Origin: Streptosporangiaceae bacterium | GTDB taxonomy: Bacteria > Actinomycetota > Actinomycetes > Streptosporangiales > Streptosporangiaceae | DNA: 6,900 nucleotides | Assembly (NCBI GenBank): GCA_030045215.1 | Contig: JASIBJ010000547.1 | Span: 1-6,900, forward strand | Direction: 5' to 3' | Shown: piece by piece, positions 1 through 5,288 of the stretch | Layout: the number at the start of each line of letters is the position of its first letter | Numbering within the stretch: the first letter of the stretch is position 1 | Made by a program: the position numbers and the translations under genes | Notes under the pieces: generated by a model | Database searches by the model: none | The model's input: the letters and a program-made list of their open reading frames with translations, nothing else | What the model was told of the DNA's origin: nothing

Positions 1-1
1 G

Positions 2-307
2 GGTGGCTACGACCTGGCCTCGCTGGGCGAGTACGTGGTGGCGGCGCTGGACGGAGTGCAGGCCGGCTCGGCGCAGTTACGGCCTCGGGGTAATCGGCCT
101 CGTACTGCCGCTCGCTCGCAACCAGACCCGGCGCGGGCGGGCACGGCCCCCGCGGCCCACCGCCCGAAGCGCGCCCCACCGCCCGAAGCGCACCCACCGC
201 CCGAAGCGCGCCCCACCGCCCGAAGCGCGCCCCACCGCCCGACCGGCGCCTTCAGCCGTCAACCGTTGTTGACAGCTAGCAACCGTCAACATATATTGAC
301 GCCATGA
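2..307 (+). CDS. C-terminal end of a histone-deacetylase-family protein (5' partial), with a repeat-encoded tail
   Basis: The frame is open from the left edge to a TGA at 305-307. The first residues, GGYDLASLGEYVVAALDG, resemble the end of the histone deacetylase/acetylpolyamine amidohydrolase fold, where a GGY motif carries the Tyr that stabilises the transition state during zinc-dependent deacetylation. Here that Tyr would be at 8-10. Family members normally stop shortly after this helix. Here the frame continues for about 75 more residues, becoming rich in Pro, Arg and Ala as it crosses the 19-bp repeats. G/C bias at third positions drops after about position 76, and a rare TTA codon lies at 77-79, so the tail is probably a recent extension after loss of the original stop. 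The TGA overlaps the next ATG as ATGA, which may be chance. The family call rests on about 20 residues; the catalytic zinc ligands lie outside the window. Confidence 0.5.
   Translation, partial: GGYDLASLGEYVVAALDGVQAGSAQLRPRGNRPRTAARSQPDPARAGTAPAAHRPKRAPPPEAHPPPEARPTARSAPHRPTGAFSRQPLLTASNRQHILTP
159..242. repeat. 19-bp tandem repeat, four copies plus a partial fifth
   Basis: The unit is ACCGCCCGAAGCGCGCCCC. Copies lie at 159-177, 178-195 (18 bp: one base lost and one G-to-A change), 196-214 and 215-233, followed by a 9-bp partial copy at 234-242. Because 19 is not a multiple of three, successive copies are read in different frames, giving a low-complexity Pro/Arg/Ala peptide in the overlapping frame. 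The array ends 26 bp before the -35 element of the next gene. It has none of the spacing of a CRISPR array, as there are no unique spacers. Confidence 0.9.
258..301. promoter_or_regulatory. Paired palindromic operator, 2 x GTCAAC-N4-RTTGAC
   Basis: Two inverted repeats have the same architecture: GTCAAC-CGTT-GTTGAC at 258-273 and GTCAAC-ATAT-ATTGAC at 285-300. Each is preceded by CC, and their centres are 27 bp apart. The second extends by one more pair (C284/G301). The first overlaps the -35 hexamer of the promoter and the second covers its -10 hexamer, the usual arrangement for a repressor site. The adjacent gene encodes a small helix-turn-helix protein, so autoregulation is the natural inference. 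The motif does not match the LexA, ClgR or HspR (HAIR) consensus sequences as I know them. Confidence 0.7.
269..297 (+). promoter_or_regulatory. Near-consensus promoter for a leaderless transcript
   Basis: TTGACA (269-274), a 17-bp spacer and TATATT (292-297) make a strong match to a housekeeping sigma-70-type promoter. The -10 ends six bases before the ATG at 304, so the start of transcription should fall on or next to the start codon. There is no Shine-Dalgarno sequence upstream of this ATG. Together these predict a leaderless mRNA, which is common in Actinomycetota. Confidence 0.75.
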
Positions 308-585
308 GCAATGAGGTAACGCTCGCTGAGGCAGCCAGCGGGCAGGACCCCGCCGAGGGCTTGCGCGCCGCGCGCGCACTGCGCGAGCTAGCCGAGCGCC
401 ATGAGGCCCTCCAGGTCGGGAACGCGCGAGACCATGGCTGGTCTTGGCAGGAGATCGCGTTCTTCCTCGGCGTAAGCAAGCAGGCAGTGCACAAGAAGTA
501 CGCCAGCACACTGGCTGGTCGGCCAGCGCAGTCGCTCCCCCGTCGCCTGGCCAACCGCAAGCCGATCGGAGGAGACGGTGCTTGA
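304..585 (+). CDS. Small helix-turn-helix DNA-binding protein
   Basis: A 93-residue protein. Residues 20-36 form an Arg/Ala/Glu-rich amphipathic helix. Residues 46-66 (WSWQEIAFFLGVSKQAVHKKY) are a clear helix-turn-helix: helix 48-55, turn GVS at 56-58, recognition helix 59-66. The remaining 27 residues are basic and Pro-containing. There is no ligand-binding or kinase-responsive domain. It probably binds DNA, and the paired palindromes immediately upstream are the obvious candidate target. The start is set by the promoter geometry, since no ribosome-binding site precedes ATG 304. The 3' end overlaps the next gene by 8 bp (578-585), so the two are cotranscribed and probably translationally coupled. 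HTH genes of this type next to a stand-alone Clp N-terminal-domain gene are, as I recall, recurrent in actinobacteria, but I know of no assigned function. Confidence 0.85.
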   Translation: MSNEVTLAEAASGQDPAEGLRAARALRELAERHEALQVGNARDHGWSWQEIAFFLGVSKQAVHKKYASTLAGRPAQSLPRRLANRKPIGGDGA

Positions 586-1120
586 ACGGTTCACGTCTGC
601 CGCCCGGCAGGCGCTCGTCGATGCCAGGAATGAGGCCGGCCGCGCCGGACAGGACAAGATCCGCAGCGAGCACCTTCTGCTCGGCCTGCTGACCGAGCCA
701 GGCGGAGCTGCAGACGCGCTGTCGGCGGCAGGGATGGCGCTGGAAGACCTTCGGGCCAGGGTGCCTCGGGGTACGCATCCCGGACCTGCGGCGCTCGACG
801 CCGACGCACTGGCCGGGCTCGGCATCGATCTGGACGCGGTGCGCCGCGCCACCGACGCGACGTTCGGCCCTGGAGCGCTTGACAATGTCGTGATTCCGGG
901 TCGCAAGCGGCTGCCGATGGCCGACGACGCCAAACAGGCACTTGCCGGGGCCTTGAGGCAGACGGTCAGGCAGGGCCAGCGGCAAATAACCTCGGGCCAC
1001 GTGCTGCTCGGCATCATCGATCAGCGGCGCAATGGCGCCCTGATGGTCCTGGCCGAAGCCGGCGCCGACATCGGGGCGCTGCGGGCCGACGTGGTGCGCA
1101 GGATCACCGCGGCCGCCTAG
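578..1120 (+). CDS. Stand-alone double Clp N-terminal domain protein
   Basis: A 180-residue protein beginning with GTG, preceded by a good ribosome-binding site (GGAGGA at 568-573, inside the preceding gene). Two copies of the Clp N-terminal repeat are visible. Repeat 1 spans about residues 1-60 (FTSAARQALVDAR, then SEHLLLGLL at 30-38); repeat 2 spans about 114-176 (MADDAKQAL, then SGHVLLGII at 139-147). They are joined by a linker containing PGRKRLP. In ClpC and ClpA this domain sits before the AAA+ modules and binds adaptors and substrates, or phospho-arginine in ClpC. Here no Walker A or B motif follows and the gene ends, so it cannot unfold substrates by itself. It could act as an adaptor, a decoy for ClpC adaptors, or a sensor for the HTH partner; these roles are inference. 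The domain assignment is firm. Confidence 0.9.
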   Translation: MLERFTSAARQALVDARNEAGRAGQDKIRSEHLLLGLLTEPGGAADALSAAGMALEDLRARVPRGTHPGPAALDADALAGLGIDLDAVRRATDATFGPGALDNVVIPGRKRLPMADDAKQALAGALRQTVRQGQRQITSGHVLLGIIDQRRNGALMVLAEAGADIGALRADVVRRITAAA

Positions 1121-1128
1121 CCCCCTGC

Positions 1129-1169
1129 GCGGCGGGCGGACCGCCCTCCGCTGGCTGGCGGTTCGCCAG
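1129..1169 (+). terminator. Two adjacent GC hairpins after the HTH/Clp_N operon
   Basis: Hairpin 1 starts 9 bases after the stop codon. GCGG (1129-1132) and GGGCG (1134-1138) pair with CGCCC (1142-1146) and CCGC (1148-1151) around a GAC loop, giving nine base pairs with one C/T mismatch. Hairpin 2 is CTGGCG (1155-1160), loop GTT, CGCCAG (1164-1169). Neither is followed by a T-run, so a classical intrinsic terminator is uncertain. GC hairpins without a T-tract often end actinobacterial genes. Confidence 0.4.
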
Positions 1170-1190
1170 GCTGGCATACAGAATTGGCTG

Positions 1191-2303
1191 ATGACCACCT
1201 TTATCGCCCGACTCGACCACCCAGGTACCGGGCCCCGGATTGCGGTCAAGGATCTCATCGACATTGCGGGCATCCCGACGACCGCAGGCTGTAAGGCGCT
1301 CGCACGGATCGCCGAGCCCGCCGTTGCCGACGCTGCCTGCATGGCCGGGGCCAGGGCGGCCGATGCCGCGATCGTGGGCAAAGCGAACCTGCACGAGTTG
1401 GCCTTCGGCGCCAGCGGCGTGAATCAGTGGTTCGGCACGCCCGTCAACCCGCTCGACCCAGCGCTGCTGCCAGGAGGATCGTCGAGCGGGTCCGCAGTGG
1501 CGGTCGCCGAAGGGTCGGCGGACATCGGCTACGGCACCGACACTGGCGGTTCGGTAAGGATCCCGGCGGCTTTCTGCGGGCTTGCCGGCCTGAAGACAAC
1601 GTTCGGCCGGATTAGTCTCGAGGGCGTGTGGCCGCTGGCGCCAAGCCTGGACACGGTCGGTCCGCTTGCCGCAGACGTCGCCGGCCTGACGACGGGTATG
1701 GCGCTGCTAGAACCCGGGTTCACCGTCGCTGCCGGCCCGGCCACCCGCATTGGCCGACTGCGGCCGCTGCCGGACAAGACGGATCCGCGCGTCGACGCGG
1801 CAGTCGATGCGGCGCTCAGGGCCAGCGGTCTGGAGACTGTCGAGCTTGGGCCGGTGGACTGGGCGGAAGCTCTGATGCAGGCCTACGTGATAACGACAAG
1901 CGAGGCCGCCGTCGTTGACGCGGAATTGATGGCGGACCGGGATGGCATCAGCGACCAGGTCTGGGCGCTGCTCGAATTCGGTGCGGCCGTGACCGCCGAT
2001 CAGCAAGACGCTGCCCGCGCTTACCAGAGCGGCTGGAAGGCTGTGTTCGCGGAGTTGCTCAGCTACGTGGACGTGATCGCGTTGCCGACCATGGGACTCT
2101 TCCCGCCGCCGCTGGCAGAGGCAGAGCAGCATGACCTCCCGCAGCTGACCGCGCCAGTCAACCTGGCCGGCCTCCCCGCCCTAGCACTGCCGGTGCCCAG
2201 CGAATATCGGCTGCCAGCCAGCATGCAGCTGATCGGGCCCGCAAACAGCGAAGACCTGCTGCTCGCCACCGGTGCGTTGTTCGAGGCGGCCCTGGGCCAA
2301 TAA
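1191..2303 (+). CDS. Amidase-signature family hydrolase
   Basis: A 370-residue serine amidohydrolase with the Ser-cisSer-Lys triad. Lys20 lies in AVKD; Ser97 begins the Ser cluster of PGGSSSGSAVAVA; nucleophile Ser121 lies in GTDTGGSVRIPAAFCG. The 24-residue spacing from Ser97 to Ser121 is that of the family (as in FAAH Ser217/Ser241). The enzyme hydrolyses a carboxamide to acid and ammonia; the substrate cannot be read from sequence. At 370 residues it is shorter than the usual 450-500, with a short N-terminus (Lys20 instead of roughly 70-140) and a compact C-terminal half, like small amidases and plant AMI1. No gatB or gatC lies nearby, so a tRNA-amidotransferase subunit is unlikely. No Shine-Dalgarno precedes ATG 1191; a weak -10-like CAGAAT (1179-1184) ends six bases before it. 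No signal peptide is visible, so it is probably cytoplasmic. Confidence 0.92.
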   Translation: MTTFIARLDHPGTGPRIAVKDLIDIAGIPTTAGCKALARIAEPAVADAACMAGARAADAAIVGKANLHELAFGASGVNQWFGTPVNPLDPALLPGGSSSGSAVAVAEGSADIGYGTDTGGSVRIPAAFCGLAGLKTTFGRISLEGVWPLAPSLDTVGPLAADVAGLTTGMALLEPGFTVAAGPATRIGRLRPLPDKTDPRVDAAVDAALRASGLETVELGPVDWAEALMQAYVITTSEAAVVDAELMADRDGISDQVWALLEFGAAVTADQQDAARAYQSGWKAVFAELLSYVDVIALPTMGLFPPPLAEAEQHDLPQLTAPVNLAGLPALALPVPSEYRLPASMQLIGPANSEDLLLATGALFEAALGQ

Positions 2304-2335
2304 CGGGCGCCCGCCAGCTACCCGGCCCCGCGAAC

Positions 2336-2341
2336 TACTGT
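2336..2341 (+). promoter_or_regulatory. Candidate -10 element, TACTGT, for a leaderless transcript
   Basis: TACTGT fits the actinobacterial TANNNT -10 pattern and ends six bases before the GTG start at 2348, the same distance as at the promoter for the gene starting at 304. No Shine-Dalgarno sequence lies upstream of the GTG. No convincing -35 is seen 17 bp upstream (GCCAGC), and no DtxR/IdeR iron box is recognisable in the 44-bp gap. Confidence 0.4.
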
Positions 2342-2347
2342 CGTGAC

Positions 2348-3124
2348 GTGACCTCTCCAGGCAAACCGGCCGACGGGCACCTGGTGCGGTTGGCGCTGCT
2401 CGCGGCGGCTGACATCGGCCCGTTCTTCCGGCTTGAGCTCCATGAACGGGAGCTCGCCCCTGGCTGGCAGCCCGCGCGTCAACTATTCAGGAGCGGCCTG
2501 GGTGAACTGGCCGCCAGCACAGCGCGGCAGCTCGGTACCGACGAGACGCGCGTGGCGGCATCGATCCTGCATCTGGGCTTCGCGGCCAGGCTCTGGTCGC
2601 CCGTGCTGGGCTGCGCTCTGCTCGCCGACGTCATTCCGGATCTCACGTCGCTGCTCGTCAGCACCGAGCCGCCCATCCGGCTCGGGCTGGTCTTGCCCGC
2701 CGGCTCCGGGGCGGAGCTGGCCTATCCGGCCGGCTGGCGGGCGGACTCCGTCACGGAGCCGGATGATCCCGCCGGCTCCCGGCCGCAGTTGGCCAAGCTG
2801 ACTGCCGCGGCCGTGTCAGGGCTACTGGCCGGGCTCGCCAGCGGGCTGCCGGTCAGGCTCGCACACGGGCTGCTCCGCGGAAACTCCGCGTCGGCCATGG
2901 CCGGTGCCCTGGGCGAGCTCACCCGAGCCCGGCCCGACCTCACCGCGTCCGCCGCCGCGCTGGCCGCGGCCCTGCTACGCACTTCCAGCCTTGCTGGCGG
3001 AGGCGGGCTGACCGGGCCGGGCCTGGTCTTCCGGCGGCGCTCGTGCTGCCTCTACTACCGGGTGGCGGATGGCGGACTCTGCGGCGACTGCTGTTTTGAC
3101 CGCCAGCCATCGCGCGGAGCGTGA
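2348..3124 (+). CDS. FhuF-like [2Fe-2S] protein, probable ferric-siderophore reductase
   Basis: A 258-residue protein whose C-terminus has the FhuF iron-sulfur signature CC-x10-C-x2-C: Cys233, Cys234, Cys245 and Cys248 in RRSCCLYYRVADGGLCGDCC. In FhuF these four cysteines hold an unusual [2Fe-2S] cluster and the protein reduces ferric iron carried by hydroxamate siderophores, at the inner face of the membrane. Full length is close to that of E. coli FhuF (262 residues), so the gene looks intact. The N-terminal 230 residues are Ala/Leu-rich without clear transmembrane helices, as in actinobacterial relatives. GTG at 2348 is the only sensible start; the GTG five bases upstream runs into a stop. 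It follows the amidase by 44 bp but has its own -10-like element. No siderophore transport or biosynthesis genes are adjacent, so the physiological substrate is open. Confidence 0.88.
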   Translation: MTSPGKPADGHLVRLALLAAADIGPFFRLELHERELAPGWQPARQLFRSGLGELAASTARQLGTDETRVAASILHLGFAARLWSPVLGCALLADVIPDLTSLLVSTEPPIRLGLVLPAGSGAELAYPAGWRADSVTEPDDPAGSRPQLAKLTAAAVSGLLAGLASGLPVRLAHGLLRGNSASAMAGALGELTRARPDLTASAAALAAALLRTSSLAGGGGLTGPGLVFRRRSCCLYYRVADGGLCGDCCFDRQPSRGA

Positions 3125-3160
3125 AGCAGCCGGTCGGCGCCTTACGCACCCGATCGCTCC

Positions 3161-3256
3161 GTCGGCATCACGCCGCGCCCGTCGGCATCACGCCGCGCCC
3201 GTCGGCATCACGCCGCGCCGGTCGGCATCACGCCGCGCCGGTCGGCATCACGCCGC
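3161..3256. repeat. 20-bp tandem repeat, four full copies plus a truncated fifth
   Basis: The unit is GTCGGCATCACGCCGCGCCS. Copies at 3161, 3181, 3201 and 3221 are identical except for the last base (C, C, G, G); a fifth at 3241 keeps 16 bases. Each unit holds a small inverted repeat, CGGC-ATCAC-GCCG. The array lies in the gap between the FhuF-like gene (ends 3124) and the SDR promoter, ending 28 bp before a TTGACT hexamer. Near-identity of the copies implies recent expansion. The repeat hairpins could also help end transcription from upstream. There are no spacers, so it is not CRISPR. Confidence 0.92.
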
Positions 3257-3284
3257 CGCCCGTTGGTGCTGCGTCGCCATCTAT

Positions 3285-3318
3285 TTGACTTCTAAGCATC
3301 TGATCTCTAATTATTAGA
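3285..3318 (+). promoter_or_regulatory. AT-rich promoter with a perfect palindromic operator
   Basis: TTGACT at 3285-3290 is a good -35. The -10 could be AATTAT (3309-3314, 18-bp spacer) or TCTAAT (3306-3311, 15-bp spacer). Overlapping it is the 13-bp perfect inverted repeat TCTAATTATTAGA (3306-3318). A wider pair, TTCTAA (3290-3295) with TTAGAA (3314-3319), gives a second symmetric arrangement. About 45 bp of AT-rich DNA stands out sharply from its surroundings. It resembles a dimeric repressor site (MarR or TetR type), but no such regulator is encoded in the window. Confidence 0.6.
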
Positions 3319-3351
3319 ACTCGAACTCATGATGCCGATCCGGCCGTTGAC

Positions 3352-3376
3352 GCGGCGGGTCCCGCCGCACGGGGAG
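3352..3376 (+). promoter_or_regulatory. Leader hairpin and Shine-Dalgarno that fix the SDR start
   Basis: GCGGCGG (3352-3358), loop GTC, CCGCCGC (3362-3368) form a seven-pair all-GC hairpin. GGGGAG at 3371-3376 follows after two bases and lies six bases before ATG 3383, which is optimal. The in-frame ATGs at 3329 and 3332 have no ribosome-binding site. The hairpin therefore belongs to an untranslated leader of roughly 60 bases and may modulate access to the Shine-Dalgarno sequence. Confidence 0.6.
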
Positions 3377-3382
3377 TCACAG

Positions 3383-4297
3383 ATGACCAGCCAGGCCAGC
3401 GAGGGCGCGGATCGCCCGATGACGGGAAAGACCGTGTTGATCACGGGCGGCACCGACGGCATCGGCCTGCACACGGCCTCCGGCCTGGCCGCCAGCGGCG
3501 CCCGGGTGCTCATAACCGGCCGCGATCCGGCCCGCGGCGCGGCCGCCCAGGTGAAGATCCGCGAGCAGGCCGGCCAGGACCTGGTCTCGTTCCTCCAGGT
3601 CGATCACTCTACGGTCGGAGCGAACCAGGATCTCGCCGCGCGGCTGTGCGCAGAGCTGGACCGGCTCGACGTGCTCGTCAACAACGTGGGACGCGTCTTC
3701 CCAGCGCGCCAGGAGACGGCCGACGGATACGAGGCAACGCTGGCGCTGTGCTTCGTCGGTCCGGCGGCGCTGACGGCGGGCCTGCTGCCGCTGCTGCGGA
3801 GCACCACCACGGCTCGGGTGCTGAACATGAACTCGAGCGCGTTCAGGATGTGGCGGTCCGGCCCGTTCGACGACGTCCAGGCATCCGGCGCTTACGTCGG
3901 CATCAAGGCTCATGCCCACGCCAAGCTGCTCAACCTGATCTGGACGTTCGCCCTCGCCGATCAGCTCCGCGAGACCGGCACCACCGTCAACGCGACGAAC
4001 CCTGGGGCCGCCTGGACGCCGGGCACGGCCCAGCTGACGCCCGAGGCGGTGCCGGCCTGGCGCTACATCTGGCCGGCGGTGCGATTCTTCCAGCGCCGCG
4101 CGTCAGCGGAGAAGGCCGCGGCGGTTCCGGTCTGGCTCTGCTCCGCCCCGGAGGCTGCGTTGCTGACCGGGACCTTCGTGCAGGGCAGCAAGCGGCAGCG
4201 GCCGAAGGTCGCCGTCAGTCCCGTCAATCAGGAGCAGGTGCTGCAACTAGCGGCTGAGCTGGTGGCGGGCGCGCCGACAGCGCTCCGGCCGGCCTGA
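3383..4297 (+). CDS. Short-chain dehydrogenase/reductase, retinol-dehydrogenase-like, with altered active site
   Basis: A 304-residue Rossmann-fold oxidoreductase. The cofactor motif TGGTDGIG is at residues 21-28, TGRD at 45-48 (the Arg suggests NADP(H)), NNVG at 100-103 and a PG motif after strand 6. The best template I know is the retinol-dehydrogenase-like group: DDVQASGAYVGIKAHAHAKLLN aligns without gaps on that group's DDLQ..RRYSG..AYGQSKLAN segment. That alignment puts His177 where the catalytic Tyr should be, with Lys181 kept, and Cys123 where the structural/catalytic Asn of VNHLG should be. A YxxxK also occurs at Tyr171/Lys175 but six residues too early. Ser151/Ser152 remain. It may be a divergent reductase or no longer a standard dehydrogenase. 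ATG 3383 is chosen for its Shine-Dalgarno; ATG 3329 would add 18 residues. It is monocistronic here and converges on thrB. Confidence 0.9.
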   Translation: MTSQASEGADRPMTGKTVLITGGTDGIGLHTASGLAASGARVLITGRDPARGAAAQVKIREQAGQDLVSFLQVDHSTVGANQDLAARLCAELDRLDVLVNNVGRVFPARQETADGYEATLALCFVGPAALTAGLLPLLRSTTTARVLNMNSSAFRMWRSGPFDDVQASGAYVGIKAHAHAKLLNLIWTFALADQLRETGTTVNATNPGAAWTPGTAQLTPEAVPAWRYIWPAVRFFQRRASAEKAAAVPVWLCSAPEAALLTGTFVQGSKRQRPKVAVSPVNQEQVLQLAAELVAGAPTALRPA

Positions 4298-4332
4298 CCA
4301 GTTCGCGGCACAACACCATCCGCTTCCGGGAA

Positions 4333-4367
4333 CCGCTGGCCGATGGAACTTGGCCCTAGGCCAGCGG
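4333..4367. terminator. Inverted repeat between convergent genes, possible bidirectional terminator
   Basis: CCGCTGGCC (4333-4341) is the exact reverse complement of GGCCAGCGG (4359-4367), a nine-pair stem around a 17-base loop. An inner alternative is TGGCC-CTA-GGCCA (4351-4363). The right arm covers the last codons and stop of thrB; the left arm is 35 bases past the SDR stop. No T-tract follows on either strand, so termination is inferred from position and symmetry only. Confidence 0.4.
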
Positions 4368-5288
4368 GTCGTCAATCAGCTGAGCACCGGAGCTGTCCAC
4401 AGCAAGCTGGAGGACCTGCCAGTCGGCCTCTAGACCGGTATCCGCTGCGAGCTGGGCGACGGTGTGGACGCCCGGGTCGTCGGTCGGCAGCGCCAGCACT
4501 GACGGGCCCGCGCCCGAGACGACGGCCGCGATGTCCGCGGCCCGGAACTTCGCGACCAGGGCCGCCGTTGCGGGCATCGTGTCCGTCCGGTAACTCTGAT
4601 GCAGGAAGTCCTCGGTCCCGGCCAGCAGCAGGTCAGGCTGACTTGTCAGAGCCGTCACGAGCAGGGCTGCCCTGGCGGAGTTCGCCGCCGCGTCGGCGTA
4701 CGGAATAGTCTCGGGCAGCACCTGGCGAGCCACCTCGGTAGCCAGCGGCGTCGCCGGCACGCAGACCACGGGGCGGAGTTCCGGCAGTGGTTCAAGCCGG
4801 GCGGCGCCCACGCCCCCGGCTCCCCGCCAGGCGATCGTCAGGCCGCCACGCATGCACGCCGCGACGTTGTCTGGATGACCCTCCAGTTCGGTCGCGAGCG
4901 ACAGCACCCTGGGGTCCGGCAGCGCGACGATTCCGGCCGGCCCGGCCAGGGCCCTGGCCGACAGCAGCCCGGCCACGATAGCCGCCGCGGACGAACCGAG
5001 TCCGAAGCCGTGCGGCACCCTGTTCTCGCACGAGAGCGCGATGCCGCCGGGCTGCGAGCCGATGACGTCGAACGCCGCCCGCATGGCCTTGATGACCAGG
5101 TGCTGCTCCTCGGCCTGCGCCGTCTCCGAGCCCACCCCGGTGATATGCAGCTCCAGCCCCGCCGGAATGATGCTGGCCGAAACCTCATCATGCAAGGCCA
5201 GCGCCAGGCCAAAGGAGTCGAAGCCGGGACCGAGGTTGGCGCTCGTGGCCGGAACGCGGACGCGAACCGACTGGGTGGGCCAGCTCAC
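4356..5288 (-). CDS. thrB: Homoserine kinase
   Basis: A 310-residue GHMP-family kinase that phosphorylates L-homoserine to O-phosphohomoserine using ATP, the fourth step from aspartyl phosphate to threonine. Visible motifs: N-terminal [16 protein letters not shown] (12-27); the ATP-binding loop [12 protein letters not shown] (92-103); EGHPDN (136-141), which contributes substrate and metal contacts; and the C-terminal SGAGPSV (258-264). Length is normal for the family. The start is taken as GTG 5288, whose GTGA shares four bases with the thrC stop; the open frame extends further upstream to 5402 but that stretch is thrC read in another frame and has no family similarity. There is no strong Shine-Dalgarno, so translation is probably coupled to thrC. 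It is the last gene of the operon. Confidence 0.97.
   Translation of the reverse strand: MSWPTQSVRVRVPATSANLGPGFDSFGLALALHDEVSASIIPAGLELHITGVGSETAQAEEQHLVIKAMRAAFDVIGSQPGGIALSCENRVPHGFGLGSSAAAIVAGLLSARALAGPAGIVALPDPRVLSLATELEGHPDNVAACMRGGLTIAWRGAGGVGAARLEPLPELRPVVCVPATPLATEVARQVLPETIPYADAAANSARAALLVTALTSQPDLLLAGTEDFLHQSYRTDTMPATAALVAKFRAADIAAVVSGAGPSVLALPTDDPGVHTVAQLAADTGLEADWQVLQLAVDSSGAQLIDDPLA

Noticed and set aside
159..242. CRISPR array
   Set aside because: Copies are directly adjacent, with no unique spacers, and units are only 19 bp; the same applies to 3161-3256. No cas genes are present.
77..1381. Long - strand open frame (434 codons) across the HTH and Clp_N genes
   Set aside because: It is antisense to two genes with clear domains, is rich in Arg/Pro/Gly without family motifs, and reads through the tandem repeat. 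This is a usual by-product of very GC-rich sequence.
1191..2303. GatA, the glutamyl-tRNA amidotransferase subunit
   Set aside because: The triad is shared by the whole amidase-signature family, but the protein is about 100 residues too short and gatB/gatC are absent nearby.
2304..2347. Iron-responsive DtxR/IdeR box upstream of the FhuF-like gene
   Set aside because: I looked for a TTAGG-type palindrome and found only a GC palindrome (CGGGCGCCCG at 2304-2313).
3069..3317. Possible small gene through the 20-bp repeat
   Set aside because: It overlaps the conserved [2Fe-2S] end of the FhuF-like gene, and its product is a repeat-derived His/Arg/Ala peptide with no ribosome-binding site.
3329..3382. 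Upstream ATG start for the SDR at 3329
   Set aside because: It has no Shine-Dalgarno and would translate the strong hairpin. ATG 3383 has GGGGAG at optimal spacing.
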